This document shows, in pieces, positions 28,021-36,098 of a stretch of DNA of 64,000 bases. Location: positions 1 to 64,000 of the forward strand of contig NZ_JADNJQ010000004.1 of the NCBI RefSeq assembly GCF_015555045.1, given 5' to 3'. Position numbers and translations under genes: made by a program. Origin of the DNA: Collinsella aerofaciens. Its GTDB lineage: Bacteria; Actinomycetota; Coriobacteriia; Coriobacteriales; Coriobacteriaceae. Below the pieces are notes generated by a model. It ran no database searches. It saw only the letters and a list, made by a program, of their open reading frames with translations, and had not been told where the DNA came from. How positions within the stretch are numbered: position 1 is the first letter of the stretch; every line of letters begins with the position of its first letter.

Positions 28021-28072
28021 AGTCTGGCTCCCTCTCTGCGGGCGGGCCCGCGTGTACCTCTTGGGGGAGTAA

Positions 28073-28212
28073 CAAAAAAGACCCGTGGCGTACGCGTTGC
28101 GCGCACAGCCACGAGTCTCGTTCATTAAGGCAAGCCAGGCCGCATCGGCCAGTGTGTTGACTTGCCGCGCCACCGGAGGCGAACCCGATCACGCGACTAC
28201 TCCCTCATTTAT
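28073..28212 (-). promoter_or_regulatory. yybP-ykoY manganese riboswitch with intrinsic terminator
   Basis: On the minus strand the leader starts with GAGGGAGTAGTCGCG, matching the conserved GGGGAGUAG, followed by the P2 region, GTCAACACAC, and the second conserved loop around ACGAGACTCG. The 3' half forms a terminator: GACTCGTGGC pairs with GCCACGGGTC and is followed by TTTTTTG. Mn(II) binding would be expected to prevent the terminator and allow mntP expression. The class is known to precede mntP in many bacteria; pairing here was checked by eye only. Confidence 0.88.
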
Positions 28213-28366
28213 ACGAATCCCGATGCTACCACATGAACAGCTGATTTGGGTTGGGCTCTCAGCTGTGTTCGCTCATTCTGTAAGCATCGGATTTCGCAAG
28301 CGCCGCAGGGACAAACCGTGAGAAACTATTTAGCGTTTATGGAGCGTATACGATGGGAGCGATGCC

Positions 28367-29434
28367 TTGGATAAGAACGAGCTGCAAAAGCGTATGGAAC
28401 AGGCCATTCGTCTGACGGCACCTGGCCAGCCGATCCGCACCGCCCTCGACATGATCATTGCCGGTCACCTGGGCGCCCTTATCTGCGTCGGCGACACCGA
28501 AAACGTGCTCGCTGCCGGTAACGACGGCTTCCCGCTCAACATTTCGTTTACCTCGAACCGCCTGTTCGAGCTTTCCAAGATGGACGGCGCCATCGTTATC
28601 GACGGCGACCTCACCCAGATCCTGCGCGCCAACTTCCACCTCAATCCCGACCCCTCGCTCGCCACGAGTGAGACGGGCATGCGTCACCGTACTGCCGCTC
28701 GCATGTCGGTGCTCACCGATGCCATCGTGATCTCGGTTTCGGCTCGTCGTGCCGTCGTCAACGTGTACGTCCACGGTAAGAGCTACGAGATCCAGCCTGT
28801 CACCACCATCATGAGCTCGGTCAATCAGCTCGTCGCCACGCTCCAGACCACCCGTCAGTCGCTCGATCGCTCCCTGCTGCGCCTGACGGCACTCGAGCTG
28901 GACGACTACGTCACGCTCGCCGACATCACCGGCATCTTCTCGAGCTTCGAGATCATGCAGCAGGCAAAGACCGAGCTTAAGGATTGCATTGTCAAGCTGG
29001 GTAACCAGGGCAAGCTCGTGCAGATGCAGCTCGAGCAGCTCGCGGGCTCCAGCATGGATACCGAATACGACCTGATGATCCGCGACTACGCAAGCGATTC
29101 CTCTGAGGCCAACGCCGAGAAGATTCGCGCCGAGCTCGCTCGCATGACGCCCAAGGACCTGTCCGACCCGCAGCATGTGGCGGCGGTTCTGGGTTACGAC
29201 GACCTGGACGAGGACTCCGTCATGACACCGCTGGGCCTGCGCACGCTTTCGCGCGTGTCCGTCGTGCGCGACGGCGTGGCCGAGAAGATCGTCGACGAGT
29301 ACGGCTCGCTGCAGGAGCTCATGGATGACATTAGCGAGGATCCGGAGCGCCTGGGCGACTTTGGCGTCAACAACCCTGCCATTCTTGCGGACTCGCTATA
29401 CCGCATGAAGGGCACCAAACAGGGGAACGCATAA
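28367..29434 (+). CDS. disA: Diadenylate cyclase DisA, DNA integrity scanning protein
   Basis: Makes c-di-AMP from two ATP and slows synthesis when it meets branched DNA. The 355 aa hold the N-terminal DAC domain with DGAIVIDGD and GMRHRTAARM (the usual GTRHRTAER; the RHR catalytic segment is intact), a central helical spine and a C-terminal HhH DNA-binding domain (about 290-345). Start is a TTG at 28367: nearby ATGs at 28353 and 28362 are out of frame, and GGGAG lies 7 bp upstream. Its stop overlaps the ispD start by one base. Confidence 0.93.
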   Translation: MDKNELQKRMEQAIRLTAPGQPIRTALDMIIAGHLGALICVGDTENVLAAGNDGFPLNISFTSNRLFELSKMDGAIVIDGDLTQILRANFHLNPDPSLATSETGMRHRTAARMSVLTDAIVISVSARRAVVNVYVHGKSYEIQPVTTIMSSVNQLVATLQTTRQSLDRSLLRLTALELDDYVTLADITGIFSSFEIMQQAKTELKDCIVKLGNQGKLVQMQLEQLAGSSMDTEYDLMIRDYASDSSEANAEKIRAELARMTPKDLSDPQHVAAVLGYDDLDEDSVMTPLGLRTLSRVSVVRDGVAEKIVDEYGSLQELMDDISEDPERLGDFGVNNPAILADSLYRMKGTKQGNA

Positions 29435-30162
29435 TGGCGCCCGTATGCGCCGTGGTCGTTGCCGGTGGCAGCGGCCAGCGCTTTGGTAACCCCGGCGGCA
29501 AGCAGCTCGTTAACGTGGCGGGCCGTCCGCTCATGAGCTGGTCCATCCGCGCGTTCGATCGTAGCGACAAGGTCGGCCACATCGTCGTGGTTTGCCCTGC
29601 CGAGCGCCGTGCCGAGATGCGCCGCCTGGCCATCGACCCGTTTGACTATGACACGCCCATCAGCTTTGCCGATGCCGGCGATACCCGTCAGGATTCCACC
29701 CGTGCCGGCGTGCATGCGGTTCCGGCGGGCTTTGAATACGTCGCCATTCACGATGGCGCTCGTCCGCTCATTACGACCGAGGCCATCGACCACGCTATCG
29801 ACGTGCTCGTGAGCGACCGTGCTCTCGACGGTGTCGTGTGCGGCCAGCCCGCGATCGACACGCTCAAGATCGTCGATGGCGACAATATCGTCGAGACGCC
29901 GCCGCGTGAGCTCTATTGGGCCGCGCAGACGCCGCAGATCTTTAGCGTCGATGCTATGAAGCGCGCCCACGCTGCAGCCATTGCCGAGGGCTTTACCGGC
30001 ACCGATGATTCGTCGCTGGTCGAGCGCATGGGTGGGCGCGTCCGCTGCGTCCAGAGCCCGCGCGATAACCTTAAGGTTACGGTGCCCGAGGACCTGCGTC
30101 CCGTAACCGCGATTCTGCTTGGCCGTATGGCCGAGGGAGAGGATCTTCCCCATGTTCAGTAA
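29434..30162 (+). CDS. ispD: 2-C-methyl-D-erythritol 4-phosphate cytidylyltransferase
   Basis: Third step of the non-mevalonate isoprenoid pathway. CAVVVAGGSGQRFGNPGGKQ is the CTP-binding start (seen as AGGSGQRFG and GGKQ), IHDGARPLI and DTLKIVDG follow, then AAQTPQIF and TDDSSLVERMG. The 242 aa fit the family. The ATG overlaps the disA stop (ATAATG), and the 3' end overlaps ispF by 11 bp, so the block is translationally coupled. Confidence 0.94.
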   Translation: MAPVCAVVVAGGSGQRFGNPGGKQLVNVAGRPLMSWSIRAFDRSDKVGHIVVVCPAERRAEMRRLAIDPFDYDTPISFADAGDTRQDSTRAGVHAVPAGFEYVAIHDGARPLITTEAIDHAIDVLVSDRALDGVVCGQPAIDTLKIVDGDNIVETPPRELYWAAQTPQIFSVDAMKRAHAAAIAEGFTGTDDSSLVERMGGRVRCVQSPRDNLKVTVPEDLRPVTAILLGRMAEGEDLPHVQ

Positions 30163-30646
30163 CCTGCGCATTGGCCACGGCTACGACGTCCACCGTTTGG
30201 TGGAGGGGCGTCGATGTATCATCGGCGGGGTCGACATTCCCTACGAGCGCGGCCTGCTGGGCCACTCGGATGCCGATGTGCTCGCGCACGCCTTGGCCGA
30301 CGCCATTCTGGGTGCCTGCCGCGGGGGAGACATCGGCAAGCTATTCCCCGACACCGATCCTGCCTATGAGGGCGCCGACTCGATGGTGCTGCTTGCCCGC
30401 GTGATGGACTATGCACGCGAGCTGGGCTTTGAGTTTGTCGATGCCGATTGCACCATTGCCTGTCAGCAGCCTAAGATCACCCCGCACCGCGATGCCATGC
30501 GCGCTAACCTTGCCCATGCCCTGGGCGTTGACGTCGAAAACGTGGGCGTCGCCGCTACCACGACCGAAAAGCTCGGTTGGGAAGGCCAGGGCGAGGGAAT
30601 CGGCGCCTGGGCCGTCTGCCTGCTACAGAAAACCGTTAAGGAGTAA
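30152..30646 (+). CDS. ispF: 2-C-methyl-D-erythritol 2,4-cyclodiphosphate synthase
   Basis: Cyclises CDP-ME 2-phosphate, the step after IspE. Zinc and substrate motifs GYDVHRL (Asp, His), LGHSDADVLAHALADAILGA and GDIGKLFPDTDP are complete; TTTEKLGWEGQGEGI ends the protein. The length of 164 aa is normal. The ATG at 30152 is chosen, with GGGAGAGG upstream; it overlaps ispD by 11 bp. cysS follows after 3 bp. Confidence 0.95.
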   Translation: MFSNLRIGHGYDVHRLVEGRRCIIGGVDIPYERGLLGHSDADVLAHALADAILGACRGGDIGKLFPDTDPAYEGADSMVLLARVMDYARELGFEFVDADCTIACQQPKITPHRDAMRANLAHALGVDVENVGVAATTTEKLGWEGQGEGIGAWAVCLLQKTVKE

Positions 30647-30649
30647 CGA

Positions 30650-32116
30650 ATGCGTATCTACAACAGCGCTACCCATAAAAAGGAAGAGTTCCAGCCCATC
30701 GAGTCCGGCAAGGTCCGCATGTACGTGTGCGGCCCCACGGTCTACGACAACATCCACATCGGCAACGCCCGTACGTTCATCAACTTTGACGTGATTCGCC
30801 GCTGGCTCATCGCGAGCGGTTACGAGGTCACGTTCGCCCAGAACCTCACCGATGTCGACGACAAGATCATCAAGCGCGCCAACGAGCAGGGCCGCACTGC
30901 CGCCGAGGTCGCGACGGAGTTCTCCGACAAGTTCATCGGCGTCATGCGCGCCGCCAACGTGCTCGATCCCGATGTGCGTCCTCGCGCCACCAAGGAGATC
31001 GGCCCCATGATCGCCATGATCAAGACGCTCATCGAGCAGGGCCACGCCTACGCCGCCGATAACGGCGATGTGTACTTTGCCGTGCGCAGCGATCCCAACT
31101 ATGGTCAGGTCTCGGGCCGCAACATCGACGACCTTATGGTTGGCGCGCGCATCGAGGAGAACGAGGACAAGAACGACCCGCTCGACTTTGCCCTGTGGAA
31201 GGCCGCCAAGCCCGGCGAGCCCAGCTGGCCGAGCCCCTGGGGCGAGGGGCGTCCCGGTTGGCACACCGAGTGCGCCGCCATGGTGCACCGCTACCTGGGC
31301 ACCCCGATCGACATCCACGGCGGCGGCTCCGACCTTGCCTTCCCGCATCACGAGAACGAGTGCGCCCAGGCCACCTGCGCTTGGCACCAGGGCTTCTCCA
31401 ACACCTGGATGCACACGGGAATGCTGCTGGTTGACGGCGAGAAGATGTCCAAGTCGCTCGGAAACTTCTTTACGCTGGCCGAGGTGCTTGAGCAGCACTC
31501 TGCCGCAGCCCTGCGCCTGCTGATGCTGCAGACGAGCTATCGCTCGCCGCTCGACTTTTCTTGGGAGCGCCTGGAGGGTGCCGAGAACTCGCTCACGCGT
31601 ATTGCCGGTACGGTCGAGAATCTGCGCTGGGCCGCGAACCATGCGACGGCCGATGCCGATGAGGCAGCATCCGAGGCGTTTGCCGCCAAGGCCGCCGAGA
31701 CCCGTGCCACCTTTAAGGAGTGCATGGACGACGACTTTAACACCGCTGGTGCCATGGGTGCCGTCTTTGGCTTTGTGACCGAGTGCAACCAGTACCTGGA
31801 GCAGGCGGGCGACGCTGCCGACAAGGCCGCTGCGCTTGCCGCCGCCGACACGCTGGCCGAGCTGCTCGATACGTTTGGTGTTGAGCTTCCCGAGCCCAAG
31901 GTCGAGCTGCCGCTGGGTCTGCTGGGTGTTGCCGCCGGTCTGGTTGCCTATACGGGCGACGACGTGGACGAGGCTGCTGCCAAGATTCTCGAGGCCCGCG
32001 CCGAGGCCCGTGCCGCCAAGAACTGGGATCTGGCCGACGCCATCCGCGACCAGCTCAAGGACCTGGGCCTCACCATTGAGGATACGGCCGCCGGCACCCG
32101 TATCAAATCTCTCTAA
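30650..32116 (+). CDS. cysS: Cysteinyl-tRNA synthetase
   Basis: Class I synthetase charging tRNA-Cys. CGPTVYDNIHIGNART holds the zinc cysteine and HIGH motif, KMSKSLGN is the KMSKS loop, and HTECAAM plus HHENECAQ supply the other zinc ligands. The C-terminal 60 residues include EARAEARAAKNWDLADAIRD, the anticodon-binding helix. The length of 488 aa is usual. It follows ispF by 3 bp in the same order as Bacillus (ispD-ispF-...-cysS). Confidence 0.95.
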   Translation: MRIYNSATHKKEEFQPIESGKVRMYVCGPTVYDNIHIGNARTFINFDVIRRWLIASGYEVTFAQNLTDVDDKIIKRANEQGRTAAEVATEFSDKFIGVMRAANVLDPDVRPRATKEIGPMIAMIKTLIEQGHAYAADNGDVYFAVRSDPNYGQVSGRNIDDLMVGARIEENEDKNDPLDFALWKAAKPGEPSWPSPWGEGRPGWHTECAAMVHRYLGTPIDIHGGGSDLAFPHHENECAQATCAWHQGFSNTWMHTGMLLVDGEKMSKSLGNFFTLAEVLEQHSAAALRLLMLQTSYRSPLDFSWERLEGAENSLTRIAGTVENLRWAANHATADADEAASEAFAAKAAETRATFKECMDDDFNTAGAMGAVFGFVTECNQYLEQAGDAADKAAALAAADTLAELLDTFGVELPEPKVELPLGLLGVAAGLVAYTGDDVDEAAAKILEARAEARAAKNWDLADAIRDQLKDLGLTIEDTAAGTRIKSL

Positions 32117-32122
32117 TCCCCG

Positions 32123-32224
32123 CGGGTTTCCCAAGCACCCGACCTTGCCGTTCAAACCGTCGCTCGCGTACTCAAGTACGCGTCGCTCCTCTTTCACGGC
32201 AATCTCGGGCACTTGGAAAACCCG
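32123..32224. repeat. Long nested palindrome between cysS and rlmB
   Basis: Outer arms 32123-32151 and 32196-32224 pair over 29 positions with about five mismatches (GGGTTTCCCAAG... against ...CTTGGAAAACCC). Inside, CGCGTACT-CAAGTACGCG makes a second hairpin. The structure is too long for a normal terminator and has no T-run; it looks like a dispersed repetitive or structured RNA element. Confidence 0.7.
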
Positions 32225-32228
32225 TACC

Positions 32229-32268
32229 GACCGCTTGAGCTATTCGTCTTAAGCGGTCGCTTCTTTTG
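32229..32268 (+). terminator. Terminator before rlmB
   Basis: GACCGCTTGAG/CTTAAGCGGTC hairpin followed by TTCTTTT; probably ends the disA-cysS transcript. Confidence 0.75.
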
Positions 32269-32302
32269 TCCTGTTTGAAAATTATTTAAAGGAGGCCGTT
32301 TT

Positions 32303-33217
32303 ATGGCCGACAATCGCAAGCGTGTACCGCGTGGAGGCAAGCAGGCTGCTTCTGGCTCGCGTCCGATTCGCCGCAACGACCGCGCTGCCGCTCCCAAGGG
32401 CCAGCGCGAGCGCTCACAGGCTGCTCGCCCGCAGCGCGAGCGTAGCCGCGATAACGTCCAGGTTCCCAAGGGCGAGTTTATCGAAGGTCGCCGTGCTGCC
32501 GCCGAGGCGCTGCGTACCGGCTTTCCCGTCAAGTGCGCGCTCATTGCCGAGGGCGGGGAGCGCGATGCCGCCTTGTCGCGCCTGGTCGACGACCTCAACG
32601 CTGCAGGCGTCCGCATTAAGTATGTGCCGCGCGCGCAGCTCGATGCGCTGTCGAGCCATGGCGCTCACCAGGGCATTGCGCTCGAGGTGGGCAATTTCCC
32701 CTATGCCGATGTTGCCGATATCCTCGACCGTGCGGGCGACGGTCCGGCGCTCGTCGTCGTGCTCGACCATGTGACCGACGACGGCAACTTTGGCGCCATC
32801 GTGCGCTCCGCCGAGGTCGTGGGCGCGGCGGGCGTCGTCATTGCCAACAAGCGCGCCGCCGGTGTGACCGTCGGCAGCTACAAGACTTCTGCCGGCGCCG
32901 TCATGCACCTGCCCATCGCGCAGGTTCCCAATATCGCCCGTGCGCTCGATGACCTCAAGGCCGCCGGCTTTTGGGTGGGCGGCGCCTCCGAGCACGCCGA
33001 AGGCAGTTGCTGGGATGCTCCCTTCGAGGGTCGCGTGGCGCTCGTCATGGGTTCCGAGGGCGACGGCATCTCGCGTCTGGTGCTCGAGAAATGCGACTTT
33101 TTGACCAAGCTTCCCCAGCGCGGCATGACCGAGAGTCTCAACGTGGCCCAGGCGACCACCGCTCTGTGCTTTGAGTGGCTGCGCCGCAATGCCGGCGAGC
33201 TCATGGGGGAGGAGTAG
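32303..33217 (+). CDS. rlmB: SpoU-family 23S rRNA (guanosine-2'-O)-methyltransferase (TrmH/RlmB)
   Basis: Adds a 2'-O-methyl group to rRNA (G2251 in E. coli RlmB); the exact position is inferred. The 304 aa have a basic low-complexity N-tail of about 55 residues (KRVPRGGKQ, RSRDNVQ), a ribosome-binding substrate domain (EFIEGRRAAAEALRTG), and the knotted SPOUT domain with motifs DDGNFGAIVRSAEVVGA, ALVMGSEGDGIS and LNVAQATTALCFEW. AAAGGAGG precedes the ATG. yacP follows after 3 bp, matching the cysS-rlmB-yacP order in Bacilli. Confidence 0.92.
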   Translation: MADNRKRVPRGGKQAASGSRPIRRNDRAAAPKGQRERSQAARPQRERSRDNVQVPKGEFIEGRRAAAEALRTGFPVKCALIAEGGERDAALSRLVDDLNAAGVRIKYVPRAQLDALSSHGAHQGIALEVGNFPYADVADILDRAGDGPALVVVLDHVTDDGNFGAIVRSAEVVGAAGVVIANKRAAGVTVGSYKTSAGAVMHLPIAQVPNIARALDDLKAAGFWVGGASEHAEGSCWDAPFEGRVALVMGSEGDGISRLVLEKCDFLTKLPQRGMTESLNVAQATTALCFEWLRRNAGELMGEE

Positions 33218-33220
33218 CGC

Positions 33221-33898
33221 ATGTCCAAGAAGAACCGCGCCAAGTCCAAGGCCAAGCGCTTTGGCGAGGGCTCGGCCAAGCCTATTGTTTCGGCCGCGAC
33301 CTACGGCGTGGGCGGCAATGCGTTTGCGCAGGCTATCGCCGACCCAGTCTCGACGGTACACTCCAACAAGCCTGAGTTGCTGGTGGTCGACGGTTACAAC
33401 GTGATCCACTGCACGCCGCGCTACGAAAAGCTCGTGTACGACCATTCCGACGATCCGTATTCCAGCGACGTCCACGATATGGCGCGAACTGCACTCATCA
33501 ACGACGTCGCCGCGTTTGCCCAAGGTCGGTACGAGGCCGTAATCGTGTTTGACGGCGCGGGCAATATCTCCAGCGAGCGCCCCAACCTGCCTGCTCGCGG
33601 CGTGCGTATCGAGTTTTCGCCGACGGGCGTATCGGCTGATACCGTGGTGCAAAAGCTCTGCATCGAGGCACGCGAGGAAGGCCGTGCGTGCTCCGTGGTA
33701 TCGAGCGACGGCACGATCCAGGCTGTCGTCATGGGCAAGGGCGTCACGCGCATCTCGAGCCGTATGCTGGTGGACGAGATCAAACAGATCGATAACGACG
33801 TTCACGAGGCAGAGGAAGCTCCGCAGATCAAGATGACTCTGGGCAGTCGTTTGAGCCCCGATGCACTGGCCAAGCTCAAGGCCCTGCGCGGGAGGTAG
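33221..33898 (+). CDS. NYN-domain (YacP/Rae1-like) ribonuclease
   Basis: Predicted endoribonuclease. Residues about 50-200 are a PIN-like NYN domain: LLVVDGYNVIHC with the first catalytic Asp, YEAVIVFDGAG with the second, and SADTVVQKLC and VVSSDGTIQ with further acidic residues. An N-terminal basic stretch (SKKNRAKSKAKRFG) precedes it. Bacillus subtilis Rae1 of this family cuts mRNA in the ribosomal A site; the function here is inferred from family and from the conserved rlmB-yacP neighbourhood. Confidence 0.85.
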   Translation: MSKKNRAKSKAKRFGEGSAKPIVSAATYGVGGNAFAQAIADPVSTVHSNKPELLVVDGYNVIHCTPRYEKLVYDHSDDPYSSDVHDMARTALINDVAAFAQGRYEAVIVFDGAGNISSERPNLPARGVRIEFSPTGVSADTVVQKLCIEAREEGRACSVVSSDGTIQAVVMGKGVTRISSRMLVDEIKQIDNDVHEAEEAPQIKMTLGSRLSPDALAKLKALRGR

Positions 33899-33925
33899 GG
33901 GAGTTGGCGGGGCAATGCTGCCTCG

Positions 33926-35266
33926 CTAACTCCATTCAGCGATGTCGATCATTCTTTCGAGGCGCCACGTTAGCGCCTCTTTTAGATAAGGCAGTCTCGC
34001 TGCTAGGGCATCGTTTTTAGACAGAATCTCGATTGCCTCGTCGACTAAACCTTCGAGTTTGTCCCCGTCAAACCAGTTCATATCCTCAACAAGCAACATT
34101 TGTTTCGCGGGACTTGAATGGAACTGCGCGCTGGCAAAACTGTGCTCTCCTGCCCTAAGCTCATCTAGAGATATGTTGCACCAGAGCGATGAGCCCGAAT
34201 CGAAGATGGGGGCTGGTCTGCAGACTAGTGAGTTGACGTTTCGCACGAGGCCGAAGTTGCGCCAATGACGATCGTAGTTGGCAATAATGTCGTCACATAC
34301 GATCATGCGGTCAAGGGCATCCTTGACGCCTGTCACCCCGAGCTCCTCGCAGTTTGCTACATATCGCTCGTAGTCGGTTAGCCGTTCATCTGCGTTTGCG
34401 TGCTGGTTTACATAGAACGCAGGGACATACTCTTCTTCATCAGTTAAGAAGACATCGCATGTGCTCAGGGCGGAAGTGCCCGTGCCCTCGAGCGAGTAAG
34501 GCACATAATCGCAGGCGTTTAGGATGCGACGGTGGAGCGCGGTCGCCACCAGCTCGTTATAAGGTTCCTGGTCCAGGTGCGCTCCTGCCTTATGCAGAAT
34601 TCGACGTTCGCCCTCGCACGTCCAGTACTTTTGAAGATTGCCGTCCGAGGTGTTGTCGGGCTTTGCGGCAGCCGCTTTTCCCTCTGGGGCAAAGGGTGTA
34701 ATGGACAGCGAGACGTCATCAAAGGCGTTATTGAAGAAGTTGATATCCTTCCAGGTGAGACCGGAACCTTGGGGCCTAATCCAATACTGGTCGGATAAGG
34801 AGAGGCCGAGATTTCGCTGGACGAGTTCATCGGGAACATCGACTGCGGCTTCTGCAAGCAGGGAGGCTAGCCCAATGCGTGCGAGCGGGATACCGCGGCC
34901 GCGCCACCAGATGCGGAAGGAGTCTAGCGATATGGGGCTATTAGGGCCAAATACTCCAATAGGGGCGTGGGCGTAATCGATGTCGGCACCGATGTGGGTA
35001 AAGTCTTTTCGCGATGTACTGTAGACCAGCTGAGCGACTTCGTACGTGCGGTTCATGAGGGTGAACGCGATCTCGCTCTTACCGTGGCCGCGGCGGGGAC
35101 GTCCTCCCGTTTTGGTCACGGAGCGGAGTCGCGTATCGACGCTGTCTTTGTCGATGAGCCATACACCAGAAGCCTTGCGGGCCTCAAGTGCTCCGTTTTT
35201 TATGAGCTCCTGCACCCTGCGCGGAGTGATGCCGAGCAGTTCGGCTGCTTCCTTGGTAGTAAGCAT
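33926..35266 (-). CDS. HTH domain fused to HipA-like kinase
   Basis: A 446-aa protein. Residues 1-50 are an excisionase/MerR-like helix-turn-helix (MLTTKEAAELLGITPRRVQ... and LIKNGALEARKASG). The C-terminal half looks like a HipA/phosphoinositide-kinase fold: NYDRHWRNFGLVRN (catalytic Asp, His and Asn) and APIFDSGSSLW (Mg-binding Asp). Antitoxin-like and toxin-like parts would thus be in one chain. GAAGGG supports the ATG at 35266; the frame is open to 35308. No separate partner gene is visible. A 14-bp-arm palindrome just upstream may be its own operator. Regulator or phage-defence kinase are alternatives. Confidence 0.72.
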   Translation of the reverse strand: MLTTKEAAELLGITPRRVQELIKNGALEARKASGVWLIDKDSVDTRLRSVTKTGGRPRRGHGKSEIAFTLMNRTYEVAQLVYSTSRKDFTHIGADIDYAHAPIGVFGPNSPISLDSFRIWWRGRGIPLARIGLASLLAEAAVDVPDELVQRNLGLSLSDQYWIRPQGSGLTWKDINFFNNAFDDVSLSITPFAPEGKAAAAKPDNTSDGNLQKYWTCEGERRILHKAGAHLDQEPYNELVATALHRRILNACDYVPYSLEGTGTSALSTCDVFLTDEEEYVPAFYVNQHANADERLTDYERYVANCEELGVTGVKDALDRMIVCDDIIANYDRHWRNFGLVRNVNSLVCRPAPIFDSGSSLWCNISLDELRAGEHSFASAQFHSSPAKQMLLVEDMNWFDGDKLEGLVDEAIEILSKNDALAARLPYLKEALTWRLERMIDIAEWS

Positions 35267-35284
35267 CGCGAAACCCTTCGTTAG

Positions 35285-35346
35285 AACGAATAGTTTTATA
35301 TAAAGCAATTGTAATTAAAACTATTCGTTTTGACGAATGGTTTTGA
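35285..35346. promoter_or_regulatory. Probable operator of the HTH-kinase gene
   Basis: Perfect 14-bp arms AACGAATAGTTTTA (35285-35298) and TAAAACTATTCGTT (35316-35329), 17 bp apart, and a third related half-site ACGAATGGTTTTGA at 35333-35346. It covers the region where the kinase gene's promoter must be. Confidence 0.7.
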
Positions 35347-35490
35347 GATTGGGGGCGAACCGACAGAAATGAACGGGCCTGGTACCTGTTGTTGCTGGAT
35401 TTTGCATATTTGTATAACGCCGTGTGGCCTGTTGCGCCCCGTCCGTAATTCCTTTATTCTTAACAGGCTTCGCGCGAAAGCGCCAAGTGT

Positions 35491-35565
35491 GCCAGTGTGG
35501 CGCAACGGTAGCGCAACTGATTTGTAATCAGTGGGTTGCAGGTTCGATTCCTGTCACTGGCTCCA
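35491..35565 (+). tRNA. tRNA-Thr(UGU)
   Basis: Acceptor GCCAGTG/CACTGGC, anticodon stem ACTGA/TCAGT around loop TTTGTAA (anticodon TGT), T-loop TTCGATT and encoded CCA; 75 nt. Confidence 0.95.
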
Positions 35566-35574
35566 TGAGAGTTT

Positions 35575-35614
35575 CGGGCTCTGTCTCTATATGGGATAGA
35601 GCCCGTTTCTATTT
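35575..35614 (+). terminator. Terminator of tRNA-Thr
   Basis: CGGGCTCT/AGAGCCCG hairpin followed by TTTCTATTT. Confidence 0.8.
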
Positions 35615-35679
35615 AGGTGGTGCGCCATCGGGTTAGCGCCCATCCCGTTTTTGGTTTGTCTCGTCCTCCAGTTTGTCTA

Positions 35680-35726
35680 AATCTGTAACACCAAGACCGA
35701 TATTTGGCATCTAACTGTTACAGATT
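35680..35726. repeat. 47-bp inverted-repeat element, copy 1
   Basis: Perfect 11-bp arms AATCTGTAACA and TGTTACAGATT around a 25-bp core. Twin of 35760-35806, offset by exactly 80 bp; both are followed by GAGA. Confidence 0.8.
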
Positions 35727-35759
35727 GAGATGAAACTTAGGGTGTTTTAGGAATATCTT

Positions 35760-35806
35760 GATCTGTAACATGTAGAAGCGGAATAGGCCTCTTGCTGTTA
35801 CAGATC
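35760..35806. repeat. 47-bp inverted-repeat element, copy 2
   Basis: Perfect 11-bp arms GATCTGTAACA and TGTTACAGATC around a 25-bp core whose sequence differs from copy 1. Same total length. The space up to the bgl operon holds no gene: short open frames here look random. Confidence 0.8.
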
Positions 35807-35877
35807 GAGACAAGGGCGGGTGCGGACCTGGATGTTCTGCTCGGGCGTGGATTTCTGGACACGCGAGAGAAGAAAAT

Positions 35878-35906
35878 CTTCCGACCGGAGAACGAGCGTG
35901 GATAAT
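35878..35906 (+). repeat. 29-bp direct repeat, left of the bgl locus
   Basis: Ends in GGAGAACGAGCGTGGATAAT. It matches 39929-39957 at about 25 of 29 positions; the two copies flank the beta-glucoside operon and its regulator. Confidence 0.65.
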
Positions 35907-35959
35907 TAACTTGGATAGGGAGCTAAGGTAAACACCGATTGTCTATCGAAGGCTTTAGA

Positions 35960-36000
35960 AACAACGACCCCGATTTCATTGTGGAATCGGGGTCGTTTGT
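35960..36000 (-). terminator. Terminator of the bgl operon
   Basis: Perfect 13-bp arms AACGACCCCGATT and AATCGGGGTCGTT; on the minus strand TTGTTTCT follows. It may work in both directions. Confidence 0.85.
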
Positions 36001-36098
36001 GCCTGAGGAATCCGAATGGATTAATCGAGCTCCTAAGGGACTTCTTGGGTTCTTGCTAATGGTCTGCCGAGGATGTCCCCAATGCAAGCAGCGGGCAT

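Noticed and set aside
28085-28173. N-terminal extension of mntP into the leader
   Set aside because: The extra residues are encoded by the riboswitch aptamer and terminator; MntP proteins start at the membrane helix.
35680-35806. CRISPR array
   Set aside because: Only two units, the repeats are inverted arms and not direct repeats of constant spacer length, and no cas genes are present.
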